This document shows, in pieces, positions 18,323 to 27,069 of a stretch of DNA of 31,288 nucleotides. The DNA comes from an uncultured Bacteroidales bacterium. Lineage in GTDB: Bacteria > Bacteroidota > Bacteroidia > Bacteroidales > UBA932. Numbering within the stretch: the first letter of the stretch is position 1; every line of letters starts with the position of its first letter. The notes beneath the pieces were generated by a model that ran no database searches, had not been told where the DNA came from, and saw only the letters and a program-made list of their open reading frames with translations. Location of the stretch: NCBI GenBank assembly GCA_934667175.1, contig CAKULN010000031.1, forward strand, positions 1 to 31,288, read 5' to 3'. The position numbers and the translations under genes are program-made.

Positions 18323-19069
18323 TTAGTTGTTTTTAAGTGTGTTTCCGACAAATTCCTCAGCTTCCGCCAAGGTCTCAAACTTACCCACATCAATCAGACG
18401 AAGTTCCTGCGGCACTATGCCATAGACCGGATGCCTGTCACATTCCTGAATATAAAAGTCCGTTATCGAGAAGCGGTCTCCCCATCCATCCTCATCAAAG
18501 ACTTTGAATATGCCGTCAGAGATGCAGTGGATGCCTGCGAAAGCATATTTAAGGAACCTTGTGGGATCAATGTCCCCGTATGGACTCCGTACCTCTCCGG
18601 TAGCGAGGTTAGTCCAACCTACAAGTCTCATGTCATCGTCGAAGAGAAAATATCTCTGAGTCTTCCGGTCGCTGACAAGGATGTTCGAGAGGGCGTCCGG
18701 ACGGGTCTGCCCGATGAACCAGTTCACATCCAAGTCTGACAGGATGTCCACATTGTGGACAAGAAACGGGCCGCCTTCCAGCAACGGACGGGCGAATTTG
18801 ATCCCGCCGCCTGTCTCACGAAGGAAGTCCCTTTCATCCGAGAAGCTGACGTTCACGCCGAAATCTTCCTGCTCGTGGACATAGCCGATGATCGAATCCG
18901 GAAAATGATGCACATTGATCACGAAATCCGAAATCCCGGCATCCTTGAGTTTGGACACGACGTGATAAAGAAGCGGCTTTCCCTGAATCGGCACCAAAGC
19001 TTTGGGAAGAGTGTCCGTGATTGGTCTTAGCCTCGTGCCGAGACCCGCAGCGAAAATCATAGCCTTCAT
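18323..19069 (-). CDS. murU: Nucleotidyltransferase, probable MurNAc-1-phosphate uridylyltransferase (MurU)
   Basis: A 248-residue sugar-1-phosphate nucleotidyltransferase with the N-terminal signature [20 protein letters not shown], then GKPLL and a metal-binding VHNVDILSD. MurU makes UDP-MurNAc from MurNAc-1-P and UTP, bypassing early fosfomycin-sensitive steps of wall synthesis. The specific call rests on the immediately upstream AmgK-type kinase, as in the Pseudomonas amgK-murU pair, and on NamZ and AmpG nearby. The start is the ATG at 19067-19069, overlapping the kinase stop as TGATG; a GTG one codon earlier is also possible. Another sugar specificity cannot be excluded. Confidence 0.85.
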   Translation of the reverse strand: MKAMIFAAGLGTRLRPITDTLPKALVPIQGKPLLYHVVSKLKDAGISDFVINVHHFPDSIIGYVHEQEDFGVNVSFSDERDFLRETGGGIKFARPLLEGGPFLVHNVDILSDLDVNWFIGQTRPDALSNILVSDRKTQRYFLFDDDMRLVGWTNLATGEVRSPYGDIDPTRFLKYAFAGIHCISDGIFKVFDEDGWGDRFSITDFYIQECDRHPVYGIVPQELRLIDVGKFETLAEAEEFVGNTLKNN

Positions 19070-20484
19070 CACAGAATCTTCTCGATGTCCAACTCTCTGT
19101 GAGTTACCGTGATCTTGATGTCAAACCGGTCGGCCAGATGCTGGGCCAGATGTTCGGCGCAATAGACAGACCTATGCTGCCCCCCGGTACAGCCGAAGCA
19201 GACCTGAAGATGAGTGAATTTCCTCTCTATAAAACACTTGACATGATTGTCAACCAAGTCATAGACATTATTGAGGAACTTGGAGACCCCGCCGTCATCC
19301 TCCAGAAATTTGATGACTTCCTTGTCCAGACCGGTGAACTGACGGTAGTGCTCGTACTTTCCCGGATTGTTGATAGCGCGGCAGTCGAAGACGTAACCAC
19401 CTCCGTTGCCTGTCGTGTCAACCGGAATACCCTTCTTGTAAGCAAAGCTGAACACTTTGACTTCCAAACGTTTGTCTTCGGCGATATTATTGAATTGCGA
19501 CATTGTCGTCAACTTGGTAAGAATCTCGTTAAGGTAAGGATAGTCCTCGAACGGTTTCTGGAGAAGACGTCGCAGATTGCTCAAGGCATAAGGCACGCTG
19601 GCGAGAAAATGAGGCTTCTTCTCGAAATACCCTCTGAAACCATATGCCCCCAAAACCTGAAGGGTCCGGAAAAGGACGAACAGGCGAAGCCTCTCGTAGA
19701 AATGCTCCTCATCGACCTCCGTGTAGCCCTTCAATGCCCTGAGATAAGTCTGGATCATCTCCTTGCGAAGATTCTCAGGGTACCGTGACTTCGCCTGCCA
19801 GATGAAGGAAGCCACATCGTAGTAGATGGGTCCCCTGCGGCCGCCTTGGAAGTCAATAAAGTACGGTTCTCCGTCCTTCATCATCACATTTCGCGCCTGA
19901 AAATCCCGGTACATGAACGTGTCGCCCATGTCCTGCATCAGATCCACCTTGAGCCTCTCGAAATCCTCCTGAAGCCTGACTTCATTGAATTCCAGTCCTG
20001 TAGCTTTCAGAAAGCAATACTTGAAATAGTTCAGATCAAAGAGAATCATCCTCTCGTTGAACTCCGGCTCGGGATAGCAGACAGACCAGTCCAGCCCTTC
20101 GGCCCCCTTGAACTGGAGTTTAGGCAGCATCTCCATCGCGCGACACAGGAGGCGGCATTCGTAGGAACTATATTCTCCGCTCTCTCGCCCTTGGGTGACA
20201 ACCTTGTAAAGCTGGTCATCCCCGAGGTCCTCCTGAATGTAGCGCATCCCGTCCTCGCTGACCGCAAGCACCTTAGGCACTTTGATCCCTTTACTGAGGA
20301 AATGAGCGCTGAGACTGACGAACGCATTGTTCTCTTCGTGGTTCGTCCCTATGACACCGATAATGGAGATATTCCCGCCCTTGAGACGGAAATATCTCCT
20401 GTTGCTCCCGGAGGAGTTGAGTTCCTCCGTGTCACTTACCTTCTGACCTGTATAACTTTCAAATAAGTTTCTGAGTTTGTCCAT
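19069..20484 (-). CDS. amgK: Anomeric sugar kinase (AmgK-like) fused to a RapZ C-terminal domain
   Basis: This 471-residue protein has two parts. Residues 1-335 are an APH-fold kinase: SGSNRRYFRL phosphate-loop strand (25-34), catalytic YRDFQARN (192-199, Asp194 and Asn199) and metal-binding IDFQGG (210-215). AmgK phosphorylates MurNAc/GlcNAc at C1. Residues about 340-471 match the RapZ C-terminal domain, with SFAYKKGIPVD, YVFDCRAINNPG, TGLDKEVIKFLE, GCTGGQHRSVYCAEHLA and VTHRELD. The RapZ N-terminal P-loop is absent. In Enterobacteria this domain binds glucosamine-6-phosphate and guides RNase E to a small RNA. The fusion suggests amino-sugar sensing coupled to salvage. The gene overlaps murU by one base. 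Confidence 0.88.
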   Translation of the reverse strand: MDKLRNLFESYTGQKVSDTEELNSSGSNRRYFRLKGGNISIIGVIGTNHEENNAFVSLSAHFLSKGIKVPKVLAVSEDGMRYIQEDLGDDQLYKVVTQGRESGEYSSYECRLLCRAMEMLPKLQFKGAEGLDWSVCYPEPEFNERMILFDLNYFKYCFLKATGLEFNEVRLQEDFERLKVDLMQDMGDTFMYRDFQARNVMMKDGEPYFIDFQGGRRGPIYYDVASFIWQAKSRYPENLRKEMIQTYLRALKGYTEVDEEHFYERLRLFVLFRTLQVLGAYGFRGYFEKKPHFLASVPYALSNLRRLLQKPFEDYPYLNEILTKLTTMSQFNNIAEDKRLEVKVFSFAYKKGIPVDTTGNGGGYVFDCRAINNPGKYEHYRQFTGLDKEVIKFLEDDGGVSKFLNNVYDLVDNHVKCFIERKFTHLQVCFGCTGGQHRSVYCAEHLAQHLADRFDIKITVTHRELDIEKIL

Positions 20485-20498
20485 TAATGTCTGACCTG

Positions 20499-22034
20499 TT
20501 AGTAGAGACTGTTGTAGGAAGCAGTTCTGTTTGAGTAATAATTGTATTGATTGGCTAATTTGCCGTACATCTGCCCGAGAACCTCAAGGTAAGGCTTACC
20601 TTCCACAAGTGTCAGCCGATAGACCGTGTCATCCACCTTGTAGAAATCCATCCCGTCCATCGTGATCGTGTCGTAGTCGTCAGGAAGATCCTCGACCAAG
20701 GCGCCGGACGGAGGGACTATGACCTCATACTGACCGTTTGAGTTGACGATGTAGAAGACTCCGTCCTGATAATAATACGGTTGGTTGGCGTAGGCGTAAC
20801 TCTGGACAAGTCCAAGCCTGTCCGCAAGGGAATAGGCGTTGTTGGCCCTCGTCGAGTTCAATGCGAACGCGTTGTTCTGAGCCGCGATGGTGGCGTTGTT
20901 CTGAGCGATTATCCTGTTCTGCTCCTCGATGATCCTGTTATTGGAGTCGATGGCGCGGTACATCCGGTAGGTGTTGTTGTAGTAGGCGAAACGGACCGAG
21001 GCGAACACCAGATCCGACACGGCACGGTCGATGCAAACTCCGAACGGAGGGCGACAGACAACGAATATGTCCCCGTACGGACGGTAATATATTCCATCAT
21101 AGATGCAATATTCAACTCCCCAGTAGGTCATTCTCCTGTAACGCGGCGGGAGACTGTGGACCCTGTAGCCGTAGCAATGTTGGTCGTGCGCCCAGAAATG
21201 CTTCGGACGGTCGTATGGCATGAAGTCACGCTCACGCGGCGGGATTCTGTGGACATTCCTGTCCTCACCGATCCTCATGAAGTCGCTGCGGCTTTCCCTC
21301 ATGACATCTCTCCCGCCATTGGCGTTGCGGTCGAAAGATGTCAGACCGTCTCTGGTGGCGTTGCCTACCCTTTGGGACCGCTCTCTTCCGGTGCCTGCCG
21401 CCGAACCGCGGGCTGAAGTGCTTCTGGTCGAAGACGAACCGTTTATCTGTCTCGCGACTCTGGCGTTGGAACTTCTCGTCGATGAGGATGATTCCCTGAC
21501 AGACGAGCCGGAACGACGACGATTGTTGTCCTGATAGGTTCCACTGTCGTTCACCCGTGAAGAAGACCTTGATGAAGAACTTCTTACAGAAGAACCGGAG
21601 TCTCTCCTGTTGTCATCCTGCGAGCCACGGCCAACATTAGCGGAGGAACTTCGACGATTGTTGTCCCGAGAGCCGCGTGAAACGTCCGTGGAAGAACTTC
21701 CGCGACTGTTGTCCCGAGAGCCGCGTGAAACGTCCGTGGAAGAACTTCCGCGACTGTTGTCCTGAGAACCCCTGGACATGGACGAACCCGAACTCCTCGT
21801 AGAAGAAGAATTCGAGTTTCGTGTGGAAGAAGATCCTGAACTCCTTGTGGAAGAAGAACTTCTGGACGAAGAACTTCCGGACGATGACCCTCTGGACGAA
21901 GATCTCGTCTGGGATGAAGTGGTGTTGCCTCTCGAGCCGGAGGAGCGTCTTTCCTGTGAATATGAATCAACGGGAGCCGCGAACATGGCCAGCACAACAG
22001 CTGACGCAAGGGCGATGTTCAGAATATTCTTCAT
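20499..22034 (-). CDS. Secreted DUF6515-like protein with a long Ser/Arg repeat region
   Basis: The 511-residue protein opens with a signal peptide (MKNILNIALASAVVLAMFAA). Residues 28-235 are extremely rich in Ser, Arg, Asn and Gly, including 16-residue repeats of the form SRGSRDNSRGSSSTDV (about 93-140). The C-terminal region from about 260 has an HFWAHDQHCYGYRVHSLPPR block and a YYRPYGDIFVV block, resembling the DUF6515 family. A short asparagine/alanine-rich helical stretch (EEQNRIIAQNNATIAAQNN) separates it from a small final domain. The function is unknown. Its position between namZ and the AmgK fusion suggests a cell-wall or envelope role; the basic repeat region could bind anionic wall polymers, which is inference. 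Confidence 0.75.
   Translation of the reverse strand: MKNILNIALASAVVLAMFAAPVDSYSQERRSSGSRGNTTSSQTRSSSRGSSSGSSSSRSSSSTRSSGSSSTRNSNSSSTRSSGSSMSRGSQDNSRGSSSTDVSRGSRDNSRGSSSTDVSRGSRDNNRRSSSANVGRGSQDDNRRDSGSSVRSSSSRSSSRVNDSGTYQDNNRRRSGSSVRESSSSTRSSNARVARQINGSSSTRSTSARGSAAGTGRERSQRVGNATRDGLTSFDRNANGGRDVMRESRSDFMRIGEDRNVHRIPPRERDFMPYDRPKHFWAHDQHCYGYRVHSLPPRYRRMTYWGVEYCIYDGIYYRPYGDIFVVCRPPFGVCIDRAVSDLVFASVRFAYYNNTYRMYRAIDSNNRIIEEQNRIIAQNNATIAAQNNAFALNSTRANNAYSLADRLGLVQSYAYANQPYYYQDGVFYIVNSNGQYEVIVPPSGALVEDLPDDYDTITMDGMDFYKVDDTVYRLTLVEGKPYLEVLGQMYGKLANQYNYYSNRTASYNSLY
21610..21780 (-). repeat. 48-bp coding tandem repeat in the Ser/Arg-rich region
   Basis: Positions 21661-21708 and 21709-21756 are identical 48-bp copies, flanked by diverged copies on both sides. 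Each encodes 16 residues. Perfect identity of adjacent copies points to recent slippage or unequal recombination and predicts length variation between strains. Confidence 0.85.
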
Positions 22035-22054
22035 GATGATCCGGTGTTAAGTGG

Positions 22055-23329
22055 TTAATTATAGATCCAATACTTTTTGGAAAGCTTCCGGAAGGCTTCG
22101 ACATCCTTTGACCAGTAGTCAGCGATGTCCTCTACCTTCAGACGCTTTCCGAAAGCCGTTCTTACATAATCTGTACCACAGACCTTGTCGAACATGTTGT
22201 TGCGTCCCTTCGAGAGTGCGAACGGATTCCTGTCCGGATAGAGTTCGTTCACAGCCTGCATCACGTAGAATTGGGTCAACGTGCAGCAAGCGGCCTCATA
22301 GTCAGTGTAGTGGAACTGGACCCCATGAATGAGTTTTCCTTGAAGGCTGCCGGAGAACGGCTTGAAATGGATTGTACGGAACGCCACCCCGGGAAGGTTG
22401 TAACTGTCCAGACGGGCTTTCAAGGCATCGGCGTCAATCCATTCGGCGGCGAACACCTCGAACGGAAGGGTGTAGCCGATGCCGATGTTAAGGTAGCCCT
22501 GGAACTCGCCCGCGATGCCGGATGACGGGTAGTTTACGGCGGACTGAGGATAAGGGATGTTCGGGGACGGGAGCACCCAAGGAAGGTTGGTGTCCTGATA
22601 GAGCATATTCCTGTGCCATCCTTCCATCGGAATGACGGAAAGCTTGCATTTCAAAGGGGCCTCGTTGCCTTTCTCCCCGCGGTTAAGGCCTTCCTCGTTG
22701 ATCAAGATCGCAAGCTCGCCGACGGTGAGTCCGTAGATGTAAGGGATTTTGAACTCACTGACAAAGGAATGGAAGCCTGGTTCCACGAGGCAGCCCTCGA
22801 CTTTATTGCCACCCAATGGGTTAGGTCTGTCAAGGACCATTACCTCGATGTCGTTCTCAGCACAGGCACGCATCACAAGACCGAGGGTGCTGATGAAGGT
22901 GTAGGAACGGCTGCCTATGTCCTGGATGTCATAGACGACGATATCCAATCCTTCAAGCATCTTCTTGCCCGGCTTGCGGTTGGCGCCATAGACCGAGTAG
23001 ACCGGAACGCCCGTCTTGACGTCCTTTGAATCCTCAACGTGCGAGCCTGCGTAAGCATCGCCACGCACACCATGCTCAGGAGCGAAAAGAGCCTTAAGAT
23101 TGACTCCGGGAGCCTCGTTGAGGATGTCTATTGTGGAGCGGAGGTTGTGGTCAATGCCGCTAGGGTTTGTGACAAGGCCGACATTCTTCCCGAGAAGTCC
23201 TTCAAAGCCACGTCCTTCAAGGACTTCGATTCCCGTGCGGACTATCTGTCTCTCCGCTGCCAAGACTGCGGATGAGGCGATCACCAAGGCGGCGGACAGG
23301 AGTGTGGATATTCTTTTGACGATGTTCAT
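22055..23329 (-). CDS. namZ: Exo-beta-N-acetylmuramidase NamZ (GH171, DUF1343)
   Basis: NamZ cleaves terminal MurNAc from the non-reducing end of peptidoglycan fragments. The 424-residue protein has a signal peptide (about 1-24, ending AVLAAE). The DUF1343 signature follows in order: KNVGLVTNPSG, LFAPEHGVRGD, GVPVYSVYG, VVYDIQDIGSRSYTFISTL, and DRPNPLGG followed by VEGCLVEP. A late WVLPSPNIPYPQSAVNYP block is also typical. It should act in the periplasm. It lies 26 bp before (upstream of) no other wall hydrolase but directly after the AmpG-like permease, so its MurNAc product may be taken up or recycled by neighbouring gene products. Confidence 0.93.
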   Translation of the reverse strand: MNIVKRISTLLSAALVIASSAVLAAERQIVRTGIEVLEGRGFEGLLGKNVGLVTNPSGIDHNLRSTIDILNEAPGVNLKALFAPEHGVRGDAYAGSHVEDSKDVKTGVPVYSVYGANRKPGKKMLEGLDIVVYDIQDIGSRSYTFISTLGLVMRACAENDIEVMVLDRPNPLGGNKVEGCLVEPGFHSFVSEFKIPYIYGLTVGELAILINEEGLNRGEKGNEAPLKCKLSVIPMEGWHRNMLYQDTNLPWVLPSPNIPYPQSAVNYPSSGIAGEFQGYLNIGIGYTLPFEVFAAEWIDADALKARLDSYNLPGVAFRTIHFKPFSGSLQGKLIHGVQFHYTDYEAACCTLTQFYVMQAVNELYPDRNPFALSKGRNNMFDKVCGTDYVRTAFGKRLKVEDIADYWSKDVEAFRKLSKKYWIYN

Positions 23330-23355
23330 ATATTCATTGATTGTTGGTGGGTCGA

Positions 23356-24681
23356 TTATTTTCTGCCGTATTCCGGATCTATCTTACGGTCGGCGAGGAA
23401 GGTGACAATGACTGTGGCGATGCAGCAGACAATGACCATCCAGAAGAAGCCCTTGTAGCCGAGGGATTCCTGAAGGAAGCCGGCGAACATGCCGGGAATC
23501 ATCATGCTCAGAGCCATGAAGCAGGTGCAGAACGCATAGTGAGAGGTCTTGAACTCGCCTTCGGAGAAGTACATCATGTAGAGCATGTAGGCAGTGAAGC
23601 CGAATCCGTAGCCAAACTGCTCGATGGCGATGCAGGTGCAGATCACGGCAAAACTCACAGGCTGGGCGACAGCGAGATAGACGAAAGACAGGCAAGGGAG
23701 CGTCATGAACGCGGCCATGATCCAGATGGATTTTTTCAGTCCGAGACGGGAGGCCAGAAGCCCTCCGAGGATGCCGCCGAGAAGAAGGAATATCACGCCG
23801 AGCGTACCATAGGCGATGCCCACCTCTGCCGTCTGCATCCCGAGTCCGCCGACCTCTCTGGAGGCCACCAGAAACGGAGTGCACATCTTGATGAGAAACG
23901 CTTCCGGAAGACGGTAGCAAAGCATGAATATGATCGCGAGCCAAACGCCTGGCTTCTTGAAATAAGTGGTGACGGTACGGCCGAATCCTTCGAATATCTC
24001 TCCGACCTTGCCGCCCGAATTTTCCTGAATATTAGGCACGTCGGACTCTGGCTTAGGGATAGCGAAGGTGTGGTAAAGGGTCAGGGCCGTAAGCAGGATG
24101 CCGGAGCCGCCTATGGTCAGCTGCCAGGCAAGGGGGACGTTGCCGGTTCTGGTCTCAAGAAGGCCGGCCACAGCGACGATCACACCGTTGCCGAACACGT
24201 TGGCCAGTCTGTAGAATGTGCTGCGCACTCCAACAAAGGCCGCCTGGCTGCTTTGGCTCTGGGCCAGCATGTAGAATCCGTCGGCGGCGATGTCGTGCGT
24301 CGCCGAGGCGAAGGCCGCGAAGACAAAAAGGATCAGAGTGAATGAGAACAGACTCATCGGTGTGCTTCCCGAGGCTATTGTCTCAGCCGACGGGTGAGGC
24401 ATCGTGAGAGCCTGGATGACAAAGGCTACGGACATTATGATCTGCATCGTGATGATCCACCATCTCTTGGTCTTGATGATGTCCACGAAAGGGCTCCAGA
24501 GAAACTTGAGCGTCCACGGGAGATAAAGAAGGGATGTGAACAAGGCCATCTGTCCGTTCGGCACGCCCATCTTGGCGAACATCAGGACAGAGACGTTGTT
24601 GACAAGGAAATATGGGATGCCCTCCACAAAGTAGAGGGTCGGGATCCACATCCAAGGGTTACGTTTAGTGAAATTACTCAT
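23356..24681 (-). CDS. ampG: AmpG-like muropeptide/sugar permease (MFS)
   Basis: A 441-residue major facilitator with about twelve hydrophobic segments. The N-terminal block NPWMWIPTLYFVEGIPYFLVNNVSVLMFAKMG and the following PWTLKFLWSPFVDIIKTKRWWI are the AmpG-type first-helix and loop signatures. AmpG imports anhydro-muropeptides or GlcNAc-anhydroMurNAc across the inner membrane. Its place 26 bp upstream of namZ and 15 bp downstream of the DUF4922-SpoIID gene supports a cell-wall recycling substrate. Exact specificity, for example free MurNAc rather than anhydro sugars, is not shown by the sequence. Confidence 0.85.
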   Translation of the reverse strand: MSNFTKRNPWMWIPTLYFVEGIPYFLVNNVSVLMFAKMGVPNGQMALFTSLLYLPWTLKFLWSPFVDIIKTKRWWIITMQIIMSVAFVIQALTMPHPSAETIASGSTPMSLFSFTLILFVFAAFASATHDIAADGFYMLAQSQSSQAAFVGVRSTFYRLANVFGNGVIVAVAGLLETRTGNVPLAWQLTIGGSGILLTALTLYHTFAIPKPESDVPNIQENSGGKVGEIFEGFGRTVTTYFKKPGVWLAIIFMLCYRLPEAFLIKMCTPFLVASREVGGLGMQTAEVGIAYGTLGVIFLLLGGILGGLLASRLGLKKSIWIMAAFMTLPCLSFVYLAVAQPVSFAVICTCIAIEQFGYGFGFTAYMLYMMYFSEGEFKTSHYAFCTCFMALSMMIPGMFAGFLQESLGYKGFFWMVIVCCIATVIVTFLADRKIDPEYGRK

Positions 24682-24696
24682 TATGTGTAGGTTTGA

Positions 24697-27069
24697 TTAT
24701 CTTCTTTCCAAAACGCTATCTGGGTAGTAGTGCAGCAGTATCTGATCGAACGCATAGCCTTTGCTGGCCATCACGGCGGCGCCGATCTGGCACAGACCCA
24801 CTCCGTGTCCCCAGCCGGCTCCGTCAAGGACAAGTCTGTCGCCATCCCACTTTACATCAAAGGCTGAGCTCTTGAGGTGGGAATCGGACAGCCAACGGCG
24901 GATGATTAGTTCCTTGCCGATGGCCATCGTCTTTTTGTCACCGATGATCCTAAGCCTTTTCAACCTTCCTGAAGGCCCCCTTTCGATCGGGACAAGATCC
25001 CGGATCGTGCCGAAATCAATCCCGGAACGCCTGCGGACAAGGTCAGACACCTCCGTCCTGGAATATTCAGTGGTCCACCTGTAGAAGTCCTTCGTCTCCA
25101 GATCGTAGTCATTGAGCACCTGGGAAAGAATCCTTTCGTCATTGGTGTCACAGAACACTTCGCCGCCTTCCACGCAGTCCGGCGTGTCGGGAAGCGGTTG
25201 GAGATAAGGGTAATCCTTGTCCTCCCAGCAGGTGCTGAAAAGCTCCATCCGTCCGCCACAACATTTGGAGAAGCGGGCGTCGCAGATTTCGCCTTCGGAT
25301 GTGAGGACGAGCCCCCAGGTCTGGTCTATCGCCTTGCGGACGGTATCCCCCACGGCCATAGTAAGTCCCTGATAGCGTTGGCAGTGATCATCAGCGCAGA
25401 CGTCGAACAGGGTGTGGTCATCGTGGTCGAACCATTTTATGTACTCCTCGTCCCGGGCCGCCGAGGCAGCGGCTCTTTTGGTCACCGAGGCGGATTTCCC
25501 GGTCACTGAGCCTGTTTCTCCGGTCACTGAGCCTGCCGAAGTGACCTTGGTTCCCCCGTCAGTCGCTTCGACAGGCTCAGCGACCGACAGGATTTGCTCA
25601 GCGACAGACGGGTATGGCTCAGCGACAGACGCAGCCCCGGCGACCGGAGACGGTCCCTGAGCCTGCCGAAGGGCTGTTTTCCTACGGTGTTCCACCTGCG
25701 CCATCACCCATGAACGGGAAATCACAGCATGGGCCTTGAGGAATTCCAACCCGGCCGAAGCCTTCATCTCGGATGATATCACACTCAAGAGATAGTCCTC
25801 GACACCAACTATATTCACTGCCGTGACCTTATCCCCGTCCACGATGAATTTCAGCGTCCCGGCGAACTTCTGCGTCACTTTTCGCTCCCAATGGAAATCC
25901 ACCCCGATGGTCACCCCATAGAGGATGAACGACGGCTCGGCGAACATTGTGGCCTCGGTCTGAGCCTCGAAAACCAATTCATCGTAAAGTACTCCGTTGT
26001 AGGAGATGCGTCCCTCGGAATATTCCACTTTCTGTTTTCCGGCTCCGTCCGAAATAATCTCGAACTCAATCTCCAGGCCGGACATGATGCCGACCTCCAA
26101 TCTGTTCTGGGTTCTGGTCAGCCTCCAGACAATCCCCTTCTCGGTCTCCTCGCTTGCTGTCACCTCTTCGACAACCTGGGTAAGAAGCTTTGAATCAAGC
26201 TTGTCGAAATCCTCTTTCTCGGGAGCGACATAAACTCCGGCCATGTCCGCGCATCCCGGACTCATCGCCAAGTGGTCAGGGGCAGTGGAAAAATAATTAT
26301 GCGGGCGATGTTTTTCCCTGAACATCACAACCGTGCGATACTCTCCCCCATGATACCAAGCAATCAGGTTGAGCATTGGCTCATCCGAGTCTTCAGGCAA
26401 AGGAGCGCAGTCCAGAAGCCTGTAGAACAACTTGGCGGTGGATTTCGCCGTGGTTCCACGGAGCACGAAAACGCCGCGGGCATATTCATCAAGATGGAAC
26501 AGTCTGGCCTCCTTTACATTCGTCAGGAATTCCAAAGTTCCGTCCCCGTTGGTGTCAAGCAGTTCGTCAACTCTGCGCTGGAGTGGCATCAGGCCTTGCG
26601 GACACGCCTGGAAATGCATGTGGTCCGGAGCCGACGCCCCGCTTTGAGGGCCGTTGTAGAACCCAAGATATTCATTGTTCTCCTTGACGAAATCGAGAAG
26701 ATCCTGATAACGGTGCCAGATTGACTGCGGTGTGTGATCGAAGCTGGAAATCACCAGATGCGACGGAAAGATCGGATAAGGGTTCAATGTCACACGGTAC
26801 CTGCGCCCTTTGCGTCCTTCGAACTCGATGTTGGTCTGCTCCGCCGGGCGGTTCTCCGGACACAGGAAGCACGGCCTCTCACTGATGGACTTCTTGTCCA
26901 AAGCGGCCTCAGAGGAGATTCTCCTGCACGGATTATACTGAACGGTCACCTTCAGTCCGCCGACCTCAATGTACTTTACCTCGGCTTTCTTGAGGTTACG
27001 GTAATTCTCAGCGGCCATAGGCCAGACCGAAAGCTGATCCTTTATGAATTTGTCGATTTGTCTATCCAT
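24697..27069 (-). CDS. DUF4922 (HIT-like) and SpoIID/LytB fusion protein carrying repeat-derived insertion
   Basis: The 790-residue protein has an N-terminal HIT/GalT-like DUF4922 region (about 1-330) with CFLCPENRP, NPYPIFPSHLVI and a histidine motif in GASAPDHMHFQ (about 145-155). A C-terminal SpoIID/LytB region (about 390-790) follows, with VNIVGVEDYLLSVISSEM, AHAVISRSWV, LFDVCADDHCQRYQGLT and GWGHGVGLCQIGA. SpoIID proteins trim or bind peptidoglycan glycan strands; DUF4922 function is unclear, possibly nucleotidyl-phosphate chemistry. No signal peptide is visible. Residues about 463-540 are an Ala/Val/Thr/Ser-rich insert built from several copies of a palindromic DNA repeat, placed between two conserved SpoIID blocks. 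It overlaps the Nudix gene by one base (TGATG). Confidence 0.85.
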   Translation of the reverse strand: MDRQIDKFIKDQLSVWPMAAENYRNLKKAEVKYIEVGGLKVTVQYNPCRRISSEAALDKKSISERPCFLCPENRPAEQTNIEFEGRKGRRYRVTLNPYPIFPSHLVISSFDHTPQSIWHRYQDLLDFVKENNEYLGFYNGPQSGASAPDHMHFQACPQGLMPLQRRVDELLDTNGDGTLEFLTNVKEARLFHLDEYARGVFVLRGTTAKSTAKLFYRLLDCAPLPEDSDEPMLNLIAWYHGGEYRTVVMFREKHRPHNYFSTAPDHLAMSPGCADMAGVYVAPEKEDFDKLDSKLLTQVVEEVTASEETEKGIVWRLTRTQNRLEVGIMSGLEIEFEIISDGAGKQKVEYSEGRISYNGVLYDELVFEAQTEATMFAEPSFILYGVTIGVDFHWERKVTQKFAGTLKFIVDGDKVTAVNIVGVEDYLLSVISSEMKASAGLEFLKAHAVISRSWVMAQVEHRRKTALRQAQGPSPVAGAASVAEPYPSVAEQILSVAEPVEATDGGTKVTSAGSVTGETGSVTGKSASVTKRAAASAARDEEYIKWFDHDDHTLFDVCADDHCQRYQGLTMAVGDTVRKAIDQTWGLVLTSEGEICDARFSKCCGGRMELFSTCWEDKDYPYLQPLPDTPDCVEGGEVFCDTNDERILSQVLNDYDLETKDFYRWTTEYSRTEVSDLVRRRSGIDFGTIRDLVPIERGPSGRLKRLRIIGDKKTMAIGKELIIRRWLSDSHLKSSAFDVKWDGDRLVLDGAGWGHGVGLCQIGAAVMASKGYAFDQILLHYYPDSVLERR
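25490..25675. repeat. Palindromic element copies inside the SpoIID coding region
   Basis: Full copies lie at 25522-25546 (GGTCACT/AGTGACC ends), 25562-25584 (GTCGCT/AGCGAC ends) and about 25653-25674. Partial copies lie at about 25501-25514 and at 25595-25630 (GCTCAGCGACAGAC twice). On the coding strand they are read in different frames to give VTSAGSVT, SVAEPVEAT and LRQAQGP. The core is the same as in the argC-argD spacer array. Confidence 0.9.

Noticed and set aside
23341..24345. Long plus-strand ORF of 334 codons
   Set aside because: It is the complement of the AmpG-like permease; its composition (many His, Asp, Gly, Glu) is typical of the antisense of a membrane protein gene.
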